NCBI RefSeq assembly: GCF_004342485.1
Contig: NZ_SMBU01000006.1
Span: 62,001-126,000 of the forward strand
DNA from: Roseateles saccharophilus
GTDB taxonomy: Bacteria > Pseudomonadota > Gammaproteobacteria > Burkholderiales > Burkholderiaceae_C
DNA length: 64,000 nt
Direction of reading: 5' to 3'
The notes beneath the pieces were generated by a model. The model made no database searches. It was not told the DNA's origin and saw only the letters and a list, made by a program, of their open reading frames with translations. This document shows positions 8,590 through 16,968 of this stretch, piece after piece (position 1 is the stretch's first letter; each line of letters starts with the position of its first letter). Made by a program: the position numbers and the translations under genes.

Positions 8590-11195
8590 CAGACGGCCAC
8601 CTTTTCGAACTGGCGCAGGTCGACATGCGCGTCGTTGAAGTCGAACCAGGGGTCGGGCTCGCCGTCCAGGCTGAACTGCAGCTGGGCCCACAGCGCCTTG
8701 CGGTTGTCGGCGTCGTCGAGGATCTTCTTCTTCACATGGTCAAGGCCGACGCGGGCGACGTAGTGCACGGTGCGCTCCAGGTACCAGCCCTCCAGCCGGT
8801 AGAGCTGCAGGAAGGCGCCGCTGTACTCCAGCACTTCTTCCGGCGTCTTCAGCTTGCAGAAGAACTCGGCGACCTCGGTCTTGATGCCGCCGTTGCCGGC
8901 GACATAGATCTCCCAGCCCGAGTCCACGCCGATGACGCCGACGTCCTTGATGCCGGCCTCCGCGCAATTGCGCGGGCAGCCCGACACGGCGATCTTGACC
9001 TTGTGCGGCGCGTACATGCGCCACAGCGCGCGCTCCAGGTCCTTGCCCATCTGCGTGCTGTCCTGGGTGCCGAAGCGGCACCATTCCGAACCCACGCAGG
9101 TCTTCACCGTGCGCAGCGCCTTGGCATAGGCGTGGCCCGAGGGCATGCCGATGTCCTTCCAGACGTTGACGAGGTCTTCCTTCTTCACGCCCAGCAGGTC
9201 GATGCGCTGGCCGCCGGTGACCTTCACGGTCGGGATCTGGTACTTGTCCACCGCGTCGGCGATGCGGCGCAGCTCGTCGGCCGAGGTCTCGCCGCCCCAC
9301 ATGCGCGGGATCACCGAGTAGCGGCCGTCCTTCTGGATGTTGGCGTGGCTGCGCTCGTTGATGAAGCGGCTCTGCGGGTCGTCCACGGCCTCCTTGGGCC
9401 AGGTGCTGATCAGGTAGTAGTTGATGGCCGGGCGGCAGCTGGCGCAGCCGTCGGGCGTGCGCCAGTCCAGCGCGCGGAAGACCTCGGAGGCGGTTAGCAG
9501 ATGGCCGGCCTTGATGGCGTCTCGCGTGTCCTGGTGGCTGGCCTCGGTGCAGGCGCAGATGGCCTTCTTCTTCGGCGTGGCGGAGTAGTCGCCGCCGGCC
9601 GTGAACATGATGAGCTGCTCGACCAGGCCGGTGCACGAACCGCACGAGGCCGAGGCCTTGGTGTGCTTGCGCACTTCGTCCAGCGTGAACAGGCCCTTGT
9701 CGCGGATGGCCTTGCAGATGGTGCCTTTGGAAACGCCGTTGCAGCCGCAGACCTCGTCGGTGTCCGCCATCGCGGCGGCGCGGCTGACGCCCTGGTGGCC
9801 GACGTCGCCGATGTTGGCGCCGGCCTCGCCGAACATCAGCTTGTCGCGGATGTCGGCGATCTTGCGGCCCTCGCGCAGCAGCTTGAAATACCAGCCGCCG
9901 TCCACCGTGTCGCCGTAGAGGCAGGCGCCGACGAGCTGGTCGTTCTGGATGACGAGCTTCTTGTAGACGCCGGCAAAGGGGTCGCTCATGACGATCTCCT
10001 CCGTGCCCGCGCCGCCGGTGAAGTTGCCGGCGCTGAACAGGTCGATGCCCGTCACCTTGAGCTTGGTGCTGACTGACGAGCCGAGATAGCGGCCGATGCC
10101 GAACTGGGCCAGATGCGTCGCGCAGACCTTGCCCTGCTCGAACAGCGGCGCCACCAGGCCGTAGGCGATGCCGCGGTGGGCCGCGCATTCGCCGACCGAG
10201 TAGACGCGCGGGTCGGTGACGGTCTGCATCGTGTCGGTGACGACGATGCCGCGGTTGCACAGCAGGCCGGCCTTCTCGGCCAGGGCCGTGTTGGGGCGGA
10301 TGCCGGCGGCCATCACGACGAGGTCGGCCGGCACCTCGATGAGCTGCCCGTCCTTGTCCTTCAGCTGTGCGGCGCGGACCCGGCCGGCCTCGTTGCCCAG
10401 CAGTCCCTGAGTCTGCGCGCCCAGCCTGAAGTCCAGGCCGCGGTCGATCAGGGACTTGCGCAGCAGGTCGCCGGCGACACTGTCGAGCTGGCGTTCCATC
10501 AGCGTGTCGGTCAGGTGCACGACCGTCACCTGCATGCCGCGCAGCATCAGGCCGTTGGCGGCCTCCAGGCCGAGCAGGCCGCCGCCGATGACGACGGCAT
10601 GCTTGTATTTGGCGGCCGCGTCGATCATCGCGTTGGTGTCGGCGATGTCGCGATAGGCGATGACGCCCTCCAGCTCCTTGCCCGGTACCGGCAGGATGAA
10701 GGGGTTGGAGCCGGTCGCAATCAGCAGGCGGTCGTACTCCGCCACCGTGCCGTCGGCCGCCACGACGCGGCGGCGCACGCGGTCGATCTCGGTGACCGTC
10801 TTGCCCAGATGCAGCGTGATGCCGTTCTCCTCGTACCAGGAGAGCGGGTTCAGGATGATCTCGTCGATCGTCTGCTCGCCGGCCAGCACCGGGCTGAGCA
10901 GGATGCGGTTGTAGTTGGGATGCGGCTCGGCGCCGAAGACGGTGATCTCGTAGAGGTCTGGTGCGATCTTCAGCAGTTCCTCCAGCGTTCGCACGCCGGC
11001 CATGCCGTTGCCCACCATCACGAGCTTTAACCTGGGTTCGGCAGTCGAGCACACCCGCTGGGCTGGCGCTTCGGGCCGCGTGCCGCGTTGCTCCTCCTTG
11101 TGGGCAAGAGCCCACTGCGTGGTCGCGCCTTGCCCGCGACCCGCCTCGCCCGCCCCTCGGGCGCGCTCCACTGTCGAATCCAGGTTCTTCTTCAT
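8589..11195 (-). CDS. nirB: Nitrite reductase [NAD(P)H] large subunit
   Basis: The cytoplasmic siroheme enzyme reduces nitrite to ammonium. It is 868 residues from the ATG at 11195, which has GGAG five bases upstream and lies 26 bases after the predicted sigma-54 start point. Domains: FAD/NAD(P)H binding (from MVGNGMAG, near residue 65), two BFD-like [2Fe-2S] regions (CGCNGVSKGTIC, CGSCTGL, CACTEA, GCASCRP), a ferredoxin-like half-domain and the siroheme/[4Fe-4S] site with Cys700, Cys706, Cys740 and Cys744. Oddity: residues 9-51 are an extra 43-residue segment encoded by an in-frame palindromic insertion (11044-11172). Without it the N-terminus would read MKKNLDSTAEPRLKLVMVGN, normal for NirB. 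If translation instead began at the GTG near 11054, the insert would be leader RNA; that site lacks a ribosome-binding site. Confidence 0.93.
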   Translation of the reverse strand: MKKNLDSTVERARGAGEAGRGQGATTQWALAHKEEQRGTRPEAPAQRVCSTAEPRLKLVMVGNGMAGVRTLEELLKIAPDLYEITVFGAEPHPNYNRILLSPVLAGEQTIDEIILNPLSWYEENGITLHLGKTVTEIDRVRRRVVAADGTVAEYDRLLIATGSNPFILPVPGKELEGVIAYRDIADTNAMIDAAAKYKHAVVIGGGLLGLEAANGLMLRGMQVTVVHLTDTLMERQLDSVAGDLLRKSLIDRGLDFRLGAQTQGLLGNEAGRVRAAQLKDKDGQLIEVPADLVVMAAGIRPNTALAEKAGLLCNRGIVVTDTMQTVTDPRVYSVGECAAHRGIAYGLVAPLFEQGKVCATHLAQFGIGRYLGSSVSTKLKVTGIDLFSAGNFTGGAGTEEIVMSDPFAGVYKKLVIQNDQLVGACLYGDTVDGGWYFKLLREGRKIADIRDKLMFGEAGANIGDVGHQGVSRAAAMADTDEVCGCNGVSKGTICKAIRDKGLFTLDEVRKHTKASASCGSCTGLVEQLIMFTAGGDYSATPKKKAICACTEASHQDTRDAIKAGHLLTASEVFRALDWRTPDGCASCRPAINYYLISTWPKEAVDDPQSRFINERSHANIQKDGRYSVIPRMWGGETSADELRRIADAVDKYQIPTVKVTGGQRIDLLGVKKEDLVNVWKDIGMPSGHAYAKALRTVKTCVGSEWCRFGTQDSTQMGKDLERALWRMYAPHKVKIAVSGCPRNCAEAGIKDVGVIGVDSGWEIYVAGNGGIKTEVAEFFCKLKTPEEVLEYSGAFLQLYRLEGWYLERTVHYVARVGLDHVKKKILDDADNRKALWAQLQFSLDGEPDPWFDFNDAHVDLRQFEKVAV
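11044..11172 (-). repeat. 129-base palindromic insertion in frame in the nirB 5' end
   Basis: Read on the coding strand, TCGAC occurs at 11177-11173 and again at 11048-11044, exactly 129 bases (43 codons) apart, like a target-site duplication. The DNA between folds into consecutive hairpins: GCCCG-AGGGG-CGGGC, GGTCGCG-N7-CGCGACC and GTGGGC-TCTT-GCCCAC. No stop codon occurs in the nirB frame. No terminal inverted repeats and no transposase are seen. It is not a copy of the repeat family at 16966, but has the same multi-hairpin style. Confidence 0.6.
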
Positions 11196-11230
11196 GCCGA
11201 CTCCAAACAGCAGCTGGTCTGCCCTTTGCT

Positions 11231-11247
11231 TTGCAAGGCATGTGCCA
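11231..11247 (-). promoter_or_regulatory. Sigma-54 promoter of the nirB operon
   Basis: The minus strand reads TGGCACATGCCTTGCAA, a near-perfect match to the sigma-54 consensus TGGCACG-N4-TTGCA with GG and GC ten bases apart. The start point would be near 11222, 26 bases before the nirB ATG. Nitrogen control through NtrC is the usual partner; a clear NtrC site was not identified. Confidence 0.8.
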
Positions 11248-11396
11248 GCGATGAGGCTGGCCTCCAACCCTGCCGCAGCGTGAAAAACGCCTAGCGGCGC
11301 CCCACGCCGAAGCGGATCCAGGCCCGGTGTGGGTGCACTCATCCCAAAAATCGCACCAAGAGCGGGCGACCGCTTGTTGGTGATCCACTCACGCGC

Positions 11397-13139
11397 ATGC
11401 GCTTCGAACTCGACACCGGCCTCTCCAGCCTGCAGGGCAAGCGCCCGCGCAATGAAGACTTCGCCGGCGTGCAGGCGCCGCAGCCGCACGAGGCCGAGCG
11501 TGGCTGGGTGGCGGCGCTGGCCGATGGCGTCAGCGGCGGCGGTGAAGGTCTGATGGCCGCTCAGACCTCGGTGATGAGCCTGCTGCGCGACTTCCATGCC
11601 GTGCCGACCGACTGGGACAGCAGCGTGGCTCTGGACCGCCTGCTCGGCCATCAGAACGCCTGGCTGGCCGCGCACAACCGCCGCCCCGGCCCCGATGGCG
11701 AGCCGCGCGAGGCGCTGACCACCTTGACCGCCGTGGCGCTGCGCGGGCGCCGCTATGCCATCGCCCATGTCGGCGACAGCCGCGCCTGGCTGCTGCGCGA
11801 CGGCGAGTGCCTGCTGCTGACCCAGGACCACCGCATGGAGAGGCGCGACTTCGCCGGCCTCACGCGCGCCCTGGGCCTGGACGATGCGCTGCGCCTGGAC
11901 CACAGCCAGGGCGAGCTGCGCGTCGGCGACCGCCTGCTGCTGACCAGCGACGGCGTGCACGGCGCGCTGCGCAGCCGCCAGATCGCCGACCTGCTGCGCG
12001 CCACGCCCGGCGCCCAGGCGGCGGCCGATGCGCTGACCGCCGCGGCCCTGGCCGCCGGCAGCCTCGACAACGCTACCGCCCTGGTGCTGGACGTGAAGGA
12101 CCTGGCCGACCCCGGCCTGAACGACCTCGCGGCCCTGGGCCGCACCCTGCCCAGCCCCGGCCCGCTGGGCGTGGGCGCGATGCTGGACGGCTACCAGATC
12201 ACCGCCCTCGTCGCCGACAACGGCGTGCACCGCCTGCTGCAGGCACGCGAGCCGGCCACGGGGCGGCTGGTGGCCTTGAAGATGCTGCGCCCCGGCCGCG
12301 CCGACGACCCCGAGGAGCGCGCCATGCTGGCGCACGAGATCTGGCTCGGCCTGCACCTGGCCGAGGCGCCGCGCAGCCGCCGCGGTGCCGCAGGCAGCAG
12401 CAGCGGTTTCGTGCGCGTGCATGCGCCGGCCGACGGGGCGACGCATTTCTATGCCGTCTTCGACTGGCATGGCGGCCAGACGCTGGAGCAGCTGCTGGCC
12501 AAGGGGCCGCTGGACGCCGCTCAGGCGCTGGCCCTGGGCCAGGCGGTGGCGCGATCCTTGAGCCTGCTGCATGCGGCGGGCGTCGTGCACCGTGACCTGA
12601 AACCGGCCAACCTGCATCTGGGCGACGACGGCCAGTGGCGCGTGCTGGATCTCGGCGTCGCGCTGAGCCGGCGCTCCTCGGCCGCCGCGCGCGAGCTGCA
12701 TGCCGGCACGCCCAGCTACATCAACCCCGAGCAGTGGCAGGACCCGCCGGCCGCGCCCGACGCCGGCTCCGACCTGTTCGCGCTCGGCGTCACGCTCTAC
12801 CGGGCGCTGACCGGTCGCCTGCCCTATGGCGAGATCGAGCCCTGGCAGCTGGCCCGCTACCGCCGCGAGCCGCAGAGCGTCAGCCGCCTGCAGCCCAGCG
12901 TGCCCATGCCGCTGGACCGCGTCGTCATGCGCGCCGTCGCCCGTGATGCCAGGGCGCGCTTCGAGACGGCCGAGGAGCTGCTGCTGGCGCTGGAGCGCTG
13001 CGCGGCGCGCGATCAGGCCGAGCCGGTGCGGGCTTCGCGCAATGGCGGCGACCCGGTGCTGAGCTGGCAGATCGCCTTCGGGCTGTCCCTTCTGCTGAAC
13101 CTGCTTCTGGTCGCCTGGTTGCTGTTCCTGCCGCGCTGA
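11397..13139 (+). CDS. Fused PP2C-type phosphatase and serine/threonine kinase, membrane anchored
   Basis: The product is 580 residues. Residues 1-about 240 are a PP2C-like phosphatase domain (KRPRNEDF, ADGVSGGGEG, HVGDSRAWLL, LTSDGVHG, DNATALVL). Residues about 255-540 are a Hanks-type kinase: ATP lysine in LVALKMLRPG, catalytic loop HRDLKPANLHL with Asp400, and DLG (Asp418) in place of DFG. A single C-terminal transmembrane helix (about 557-577) anchors it with the catalytic parts in the cytoplasm. It is divergent from nirB and its stop directly abuts the narK stop (TGATCA). Such bifunctional proteins are recurrent companions of nitrate-assimilation genes in proteobacteria; the substrate is not known to me, and control of transport or reductase activity is an inference. 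Confidence 0.88.
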   Translation: MRFELDTGLSSLQGKRPRNEDFAGVQAPQPHEAERGWVAALADGVSGGGEGLMAAQTSVMSLLRDFHAVPTDWDSSVALDRLLGHQNAWLAAHNRRPGPDGEPREALTTLTAVALRGRRYAIAHVGDSRAWLLRDGECLLLTQDHRMERRDFAGLTRALGLDDALRLDHSQGELRVGDRLLLTSDGVHGALRSRQIADLLRATPGAQAAADALTAAALAAGSLDNATALVLDVKDLADPGLNDLAALGRTLPSPGPLGVGAMLDGYQITALVADNGVHRLLQAREPATGRLVALKMLRPGRADDPEERAMLAHEIWLGLHLAEAPRSRRGAAGSSSGFVRVHAPADGATHFYAVFDWHGGQTLEQLLAKGPLDAAQALALGQAVARSLSLLHAAGVVHRDLKPANLHLGDDGQWRVLDLGVALSRRSSAAARELHAGTPSYINPEQWQDPPAAPDAGSDLFALGVTLYRALTGRLPYGEIEPWQLARYRREPQSVSRLQPSVPMPLDRVVMRAVARDARARFETAEELLLALERCAARDQAEPVRASRNGGDPVLSWQIAFGLSLLLNLLLVAWLLFLPR

Positions 13140-14393
13140 TCAAGCGCGCTGGTAGTGCACCGGTTCGTCGGCCTGGGCGGCGGCGCGGCGGGCGCGCCCG
13201 CCCTTCTCGGCCCAGGTGCGGGTCCAGCGGATCTGCATCACGCGCATGACGCCCAGCATCAGCACGGCCAGCACGGCGAAGACGACGAAGCCCCAGGCAT
13301 AGGTGCCGGCATGCTGCTTGGACAGGCCCATCAGATTGGGCACCAGGCCACCGCCCAGGGCACCGACCTCGCCGATCATCGAGCCGGCCACGGCCGTGGC
13401 CGCTGGCCAGCGCAGCGGCACGAGCTGGAACAGCGCGCCGTTGCCCGCGCCCAGGGCCGCGAAGCAGACGATGAGCAGCAGCGTCGTCAGCGCCAGCGAG
13501 CCGTTGGCCATGCCGACGGCCGCCAGGCTGGCGGCGACGATGACCAGCACGCCGGTCAGCATGTTGACGCCGCCCCAGCGGTCCGACAGCCAGCCGCCCA
13601 CGACGCGTACCGCCGCGCCCATGAAGGCCGCCAGCATCGTCAGCTGGCCGGCCTGCACCTTGGAGACGCCGAACTGGTCGTAGTAGTAGGTGGGCAGAAA
13701 GGTGGTCAGGCCGATGAAGCCGCCGAAGGTCACGCCGTAGATCAGGCTGAAGGCCCAGCCGTCCTTCTCGAACAGGCAGGCCGCGTGCTCGCGCAGCGAG
13801 GCGTGGGCGTCGACGTCGGGCGGCTCCTTGGCGAAGACGACCATGACGATCATCGGCACGAGGATGGCGCCGGCCGCGAAGCCGTAGACGGTCTGCCAGC
13901 CGAAGGCCTGGGCCAGCGGCGGCGCCACCAGCACCGACACCGCCGTGCCGACATTGCCCGCGCCGACCAGGCCCATCGCCAGCCCCTTGTACTGCGGCGG
14001 GAACCAGCCCGAACCCAGGCTCAGCGCCACGCCGAAGCTCGCCCCCGCGATGCCCAGCAGCACGCCCATGGCGAGCAGGTCGTCGTAGCTCTTCACCATG
14101 AAGAAGCCGTAGAGCATGGCCACGGCGATCAGGCTCATCTCCACCAGCGTCGCGTTCTTGCGGCCGATGTACTGCGACAGCACGCCGAGCGGAAAACGCA
14201 TCAGCGCGCCGGCCATGATGGGAATGGACAGCATCAAGCCCTTCTGGGCCGGCGTCAGGTGATAGGTCTCGCTGATGAAGGGGGCCAGCGCGCCGTTGAG
14301 CACCCAGATGCAGCAGGAGAACGCGAAATACAGGAAGGCGGCGAACAGCGTGGGGCTGTGGCCGGCGCGTTTGAAGTTTTGCAGTGCAGACAT
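13140..14393 (-). CDS. narK: Nitrate/nitrite transporter, NNP family of the MFS
   Basis: A 417-residue inner-membrane carrier with about 12 helices, bringing nitrate into the cytoplasm for NasA. Family marks include MRFPLGVLSQYIGRKN (substrate arginine in TM2), the glycine-rich GSGWFPPQYKGLAMGLVGAG, and GAGNGALFQLVPLRW, which matches the second nitrate signature. The start MSALQNFKRAGHSP was chosen because it gives the normal NNP N-terminus. A sigma-54 promoter and a candidate ANTAR-type hairpin lie in its 5' region. It converges on the PP2C-kinase with no intervening base. It could equally be called nasA-type transporter in Bacillus usage; the substrate specificity between nitrate and nitrite cannot be read from sequence. 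Confidence 0.93.
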   Translation of the reverse strand: MSALQNFKRAGHSPTLFAAFLYFAFSCCIWVLNGALAPFISETYHLTPAQKGLMLSIPIMAGALMRFPLGVLSQYIGRKNATLVEMSLIAVAMLYGFFMVKSYDDLLAMGVLLGIAGASFGVALSLGSGWFPPQYKGLAMGLVGAGNVGTAVSVLVAPPLAQAFGWQTVYGFAAGAILVPMIVMVVFAKEPPDVDAHASLREHAACLFEKDGWAFSLIYGVTFGGFIGLTTFLPTYYYDQFGVSKVQAGQLTMLAAFMGAAVRVVGGWLSDRWGGVNMLTGVLVIVAASLAAVGMANGSLALTTLLLIVCFAALGAGNGALFQLVPLRWPAATAVAGSMIGEVGALGGGLVPNLMGLSKQHAGTYAWGFVVFAVLAVLMLGVMRVMQIRWTRTWAEKGGRARRAAAQADEPVHYQRA

Positions 14394-14483
14394 CTGGAGC
14401 TCGCTTGAGGCTAGCTGCCGCGCGCCCACGCCCGCCCGCCGGTCACGTGCCAGGGCTGGCTCGGACTTCGCAGCGGGAAGGCG

Positions 14484-14501
14484 GCCCGCACCATTGCGGG
14501 C
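14484..14501 (-). promoter_or_regulatory. Candidate ANTAR-target hairpin in the narK leader
   Basis: In the predicted narK leader RNA, GCCCGC and GCGGGC pair around the six-base loop AAUGGU, with further GGC/GCC pairing outside. ANTAR target hairpins have hexaloops with A at position 1 and G at position 4, as here. The canonical motif has two such hairpins; I could not find the second, nor a clear terminator. The loop could also close to four bases by an A-U pair. Confidence 0.35.
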
Positions 14502-14516
14502 GCCATGCTCCGATAC

Positions 14517-14533
14517 TTGCAAGGCCCATGCCC
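14517..14533 (-). promoter_or_regulatory. Sigma-54 promoter of narK
   Basis: The minus strand reads GGGCATGGGCCTTGCAA: GG and GC ten bases apart, TTGCAA intact, two deviations from consensus in the -24 part. Transcription would start near 14507 and give a leader of about 113 bases before the narK ATG, long enough for RNA-based control. It is within 55-70 bases of the start of the divergent ANTAR gene. Confidence 0.65.
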
Positions 14534-14585
14534 GAGCGGGTCGGCCCGCCCTGGCCTGCTTCTTGCGCCGTTTTGGGGCGTGACC

Positions 14586-15830
14586 ATGCCCGATACCGCC
14601 TCCACCCCCTTGCCGACCCTGCTTTGCTGCCCCGAAACGCCGCGTCAGGCGGCGTCTCTGCAGGCGCTGGGTTGGCCCTTGCGCACCGTTTCCGAGCTTG
14701 CGCCGCCTGAGGACGGACCGGCCCTGGGCCTGCTGTGCTGCCCGGACCGCACCGCCTTGGCGCAGCAGCTGCACTCCGAGCGGGCCTTCGGCCTCCCGGT
14801 GGTGCTGCTGGCGCCGCCGCCTGAAGCTGCCGAACGCCGCGCGCTGCTGGCCCGCGGGGTGCTGGCCTGGCTGCCGGCCGACGCCGAGCCGGCCCTGCTG
14901 GCCGAGACCCTGCAGTGGGCCCACGACCTGGCCGCGCAGCTGCAGGCGCGCGACAGCGCCGCCCAGGCCAGGCTCGACGAGCGCAAATGGACGGAGCGTG
15001 CCAAGGGCCTGTTGATGCAGGCCCGTGGCATCGACGAGGCTGCCGCCTTCGCGCTGCTGCGCAACACGGCCATGCAGACCCAGTCCAAGCTGCCCGAAGT
15101 CGCGCGGGGCGTCGTGCGCACGTCGGAGCTGGCCGAGGCGCTGGAGCGCGCCGGAGCCCAGCGCATGCTGAGCCAGCGCCTCGTCAAGCTGCAGGCCCTG
15201 CGCCAGTGGCCGCGGCTGGCGCCGCCCGAGCGGCGCGAGGCGCAGGCCCTGCTGGACGCGTCGGCCGAGCGCGTGGCGGCCAACCTGGCCCGCCTGGCCG
15301 AGCTGCTGCGCCAGGAACTGGCCGAGGAGCTGGCCGCCGTGGCCACCGCCTGGGCCCAGCTCGATGCGGCGCTGGGTGCCCGCCAGGTCGACCTCGCGCG
15401 CAGCGACCGCGCGGCCCAGCGTCTGCTGGAGAGCAGCGAGACGCTGGTGGCGCGGCTGTCCGAGCGCGCCGGGCAGCGGCCGGTGGGCCTGCTGGCCCAG
15501 GTCACGCGGCTGCGGCTGCTGAGCCAGCGGCTGGCCAAGGAGGGCTTGCTGGCCCAATTGCTGCCGGGCCACGACGTGAGCGGCCTCGCCGGCGGGCTGG
15601 ACGAGTTCATCAAGGCCTACGACGAGGTCCGCGCCGCTCCGCTGGCCGGCCCGACGCTGCAGCCGGCATTCGCTGCCGTCGATGAAGCCTGGCTGTTGCT
15701 GCTGCGCGGCCTGAGGGTCGAGCAGGGCGACGCAGTGCAGCGCATGCACCAGGGCAGCGAGCGGCTGCTGCAGGCGCTGGAGACGCTGATCCAGGCGCTG
15801 CAGGGGTCCTTGCAGTTGATCCTGGGCTGA
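14586..15830 (+). CDS. ANTAR RNA-binding regulator with C-terminal PilJ-type nitrate sensor domain
   Basis: The product is 414 residues and soluble. Residues 1-about 120 look like a degenerate receiver fold without the usual phosphoacceptor Asp, as in NasT-like proteins. Residues about 125-180 are an ANTAR domain (ERAKGLLMQARGIDEAAAF), which in NasR and NasT binds leader hairpins to prevent termination. Residues about 185-400 are a PilJ-type helical domain with P-box-like motifs AGAQRMLSQRL (189-199) and LRLLSQRLAKE (309-319). NasR has the opposite order (NIT sensor, then ANTAR). Divergent from narK, whose leader holds a candidate hexaloop hairpin. Inferred role: nitrate-responsive antiterminator of narK and perhaps nirB. 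An upstream ATG at 14505 would add 27 residues but overlaps the narK promoter. Confidence 0.82.
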   Translation: MPDTASTPLPTLLCCPETPRQAASLQALGWPLRTVSELAPPEDGPALGLLCCPDRTALAQQLHSERAFGLPVVLLAPPPEAAERRALLARGVLAWLPADAEPALLAETLQWAHDLAAQLQARDSAAQARLDERKWTERAKGLLMQARGIDEAAAFALLRNTAMQTQSKLPEVARGVVRTSELAEALERAGAQRMLSQRLVKLQALRQWPRLAPPERREAQALLDASAERVAANLARLAELLRQELAEELAAVATAWAQLDAALGARQVDLARSDRAAQRLLESSETLVARLSERAGQRPVGLLAQVTRLRLLSQRLAKEGLLAQLLPGHDVSGLAGGLDEFIKAYDEVRAAPLAGPTLQPAFAAVDEAWLLLLRGLRVEQGDAVQRMHQGSERLLQALETLIQALQGSLQLILG

Positions 15831-15969
15831 TGGGGCGTGCGTCGGCTTGCTTTTGCCGAGGGTTCATCGCCGGGCCAAAAGCATCGCTGCGACAGTTCCA
15901 GTTGTCGGGGCCTGATTTAAGCTGCGCTCCGTCTCGAGCATCACCCTCCCTTTCTTCAGCGCATCCCGC

Positions 15970-16968
15970 ATGAGCGACAGCAGCAAACCCGTCACGATGG
16001 AGCAGATCGCCGTGCTGGCCGGCGTCTCCACGATCACGGTCTCGCGCGCGCTGCGCGACAGCCCCTCGGTCACGCCGGCCACGCGCGAACGCATCAAGAC
16101 GCTGGCCGAGGCGGCGGGCTACCGCTTCAACCACCATGCCCGCAACCTGCGCCTGCGCCGCAGCCACATGGTTGCCGTCATGCTGGAGATGCAGCCCGAC
16201 GCCGACCGCCCGATGACCGACGCCTACCCGCTGCAGCTGCTGGGCGGCATCACGCAGGAGCTGACCTCGCGCGGCTACAGCGTGCTGCTGTCGGCGCTGC
16301 AGAGCCCGGGGCAGAGCGTGGCCAGTTCGGCCGATGGCGTCATCCTGCTCGGCCAGGGCGCCAACGGCTCGGCCGTCAAGTCGGTGGCGGCCATGGGCCT
16401 GCCGCTGGTGGTCTGGGGCGCCGAGCACGGGCGTAGCGACTCCGTCATCGTTGGCGGCGACAACGCCCATGGCGGCGCCTGCGCGGCCGAGCGCTTCATC
16501 GACATGCAGCGCAGCGAACTGCTCTTCCTGGGCGACGTGCGGCACGCTGAGATCCGCGACCGCCAGCAGGGCTTCGTGAAGGCGCTGAAGAAGGCCGGCA
16601 TTCCCGGGGTGAGGGCCCACACGCTGACGCCGGCGGCCTTCACCTTCGGTGCCGGCTTCACCGCGGTGCAGGCCCATCTGGCCAAGGGCGGCAAGGCGCC
16701 GGACGGGCTGTTCGCCGCCAGCGACCTGCTGGCCATGGGCGCCGTGCGCGCCTTCACCGACGCCGGCCTGACCGTGCCCGAGGCCGTCTCCGTCATCGGC
16801 TACGACGACTCCCCGGCCGCGCAGAGCTTCGCGCCACCGCTGACCAGCGTGCGCCAGGACTGGCACCACGGCGGCGTGCTGCTGGCGCGCAAGGTGCTGG
16901 ACCTGATCGCCGGCCAGGGCGCGGCCAGCGAGATCATGCCGACCGAACTGGTCATCCGCGCGACCTGA
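15970..16968 (+). CDS. LacI-family transcriptional regulator
   Basis: A cytoplasmic DNA-binding repressor or activator of 332 residues, normal for the family. The N-terminal HTH is [20 protein letters not shown] (residues 8-27), followed by the hinge region and a periplasmic-binding-protein-like effector domain ([18 protein letters not shown]). The linked target is unclear: no sugar operon adjoins it. The gene upstream is the ANTAR regulator on the same strand with 139 bases between. The operator sites of the xylan locus are far away and more likely belong to the second LacI gene at 48612. The stop codon is overlapped by the first copy of the multi-hairpin repeat. Confidence 0.88.
   Translation: MSDSSKPVTMEQIAVLAGVSTITVSRALRDSPSVTPATRERIKTLAEAAGYRFNHHARNLRLRRSHMVAVMLEMQPDADRPMTDAYPLQLLGGITQELTSRGYSVLLSALQSPGQSVASSADGVILLGQGANGSAVKSVAAMGLPLVVWGAEHGRSDSVIVGGDNAHGGACAAERFIDMQRSELLFLGDVRHAEIRDRQQGFVKALKKAGIPGVRAHTLTPAAFTFGAGFTAVQAHLAKGGKAPDGLFAASDLLAMGAVRAFTDAGLTVPEAVSVIGYDDSPAAQSFAPPLTSVRQDWHHGGVLLARKVLDLIAGQGAASEIMPTELVIRAT

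Noticed and set aside
11300-11390. Inverted repeat GGTGC...GCACC between nirB and the PP2C-kinase gene as an NtrC site
   Set aside because: The half-sites are in the opposite order and too far apart for the NtrC consensus.
14394-14483. A second ANTAR hexaloop hairpin and terminator in the narK leader
   Set aside because: Several GC-rich foldings are possible but none gives a six-base loop with A at position 1 and G at position 4, nor a T-run.
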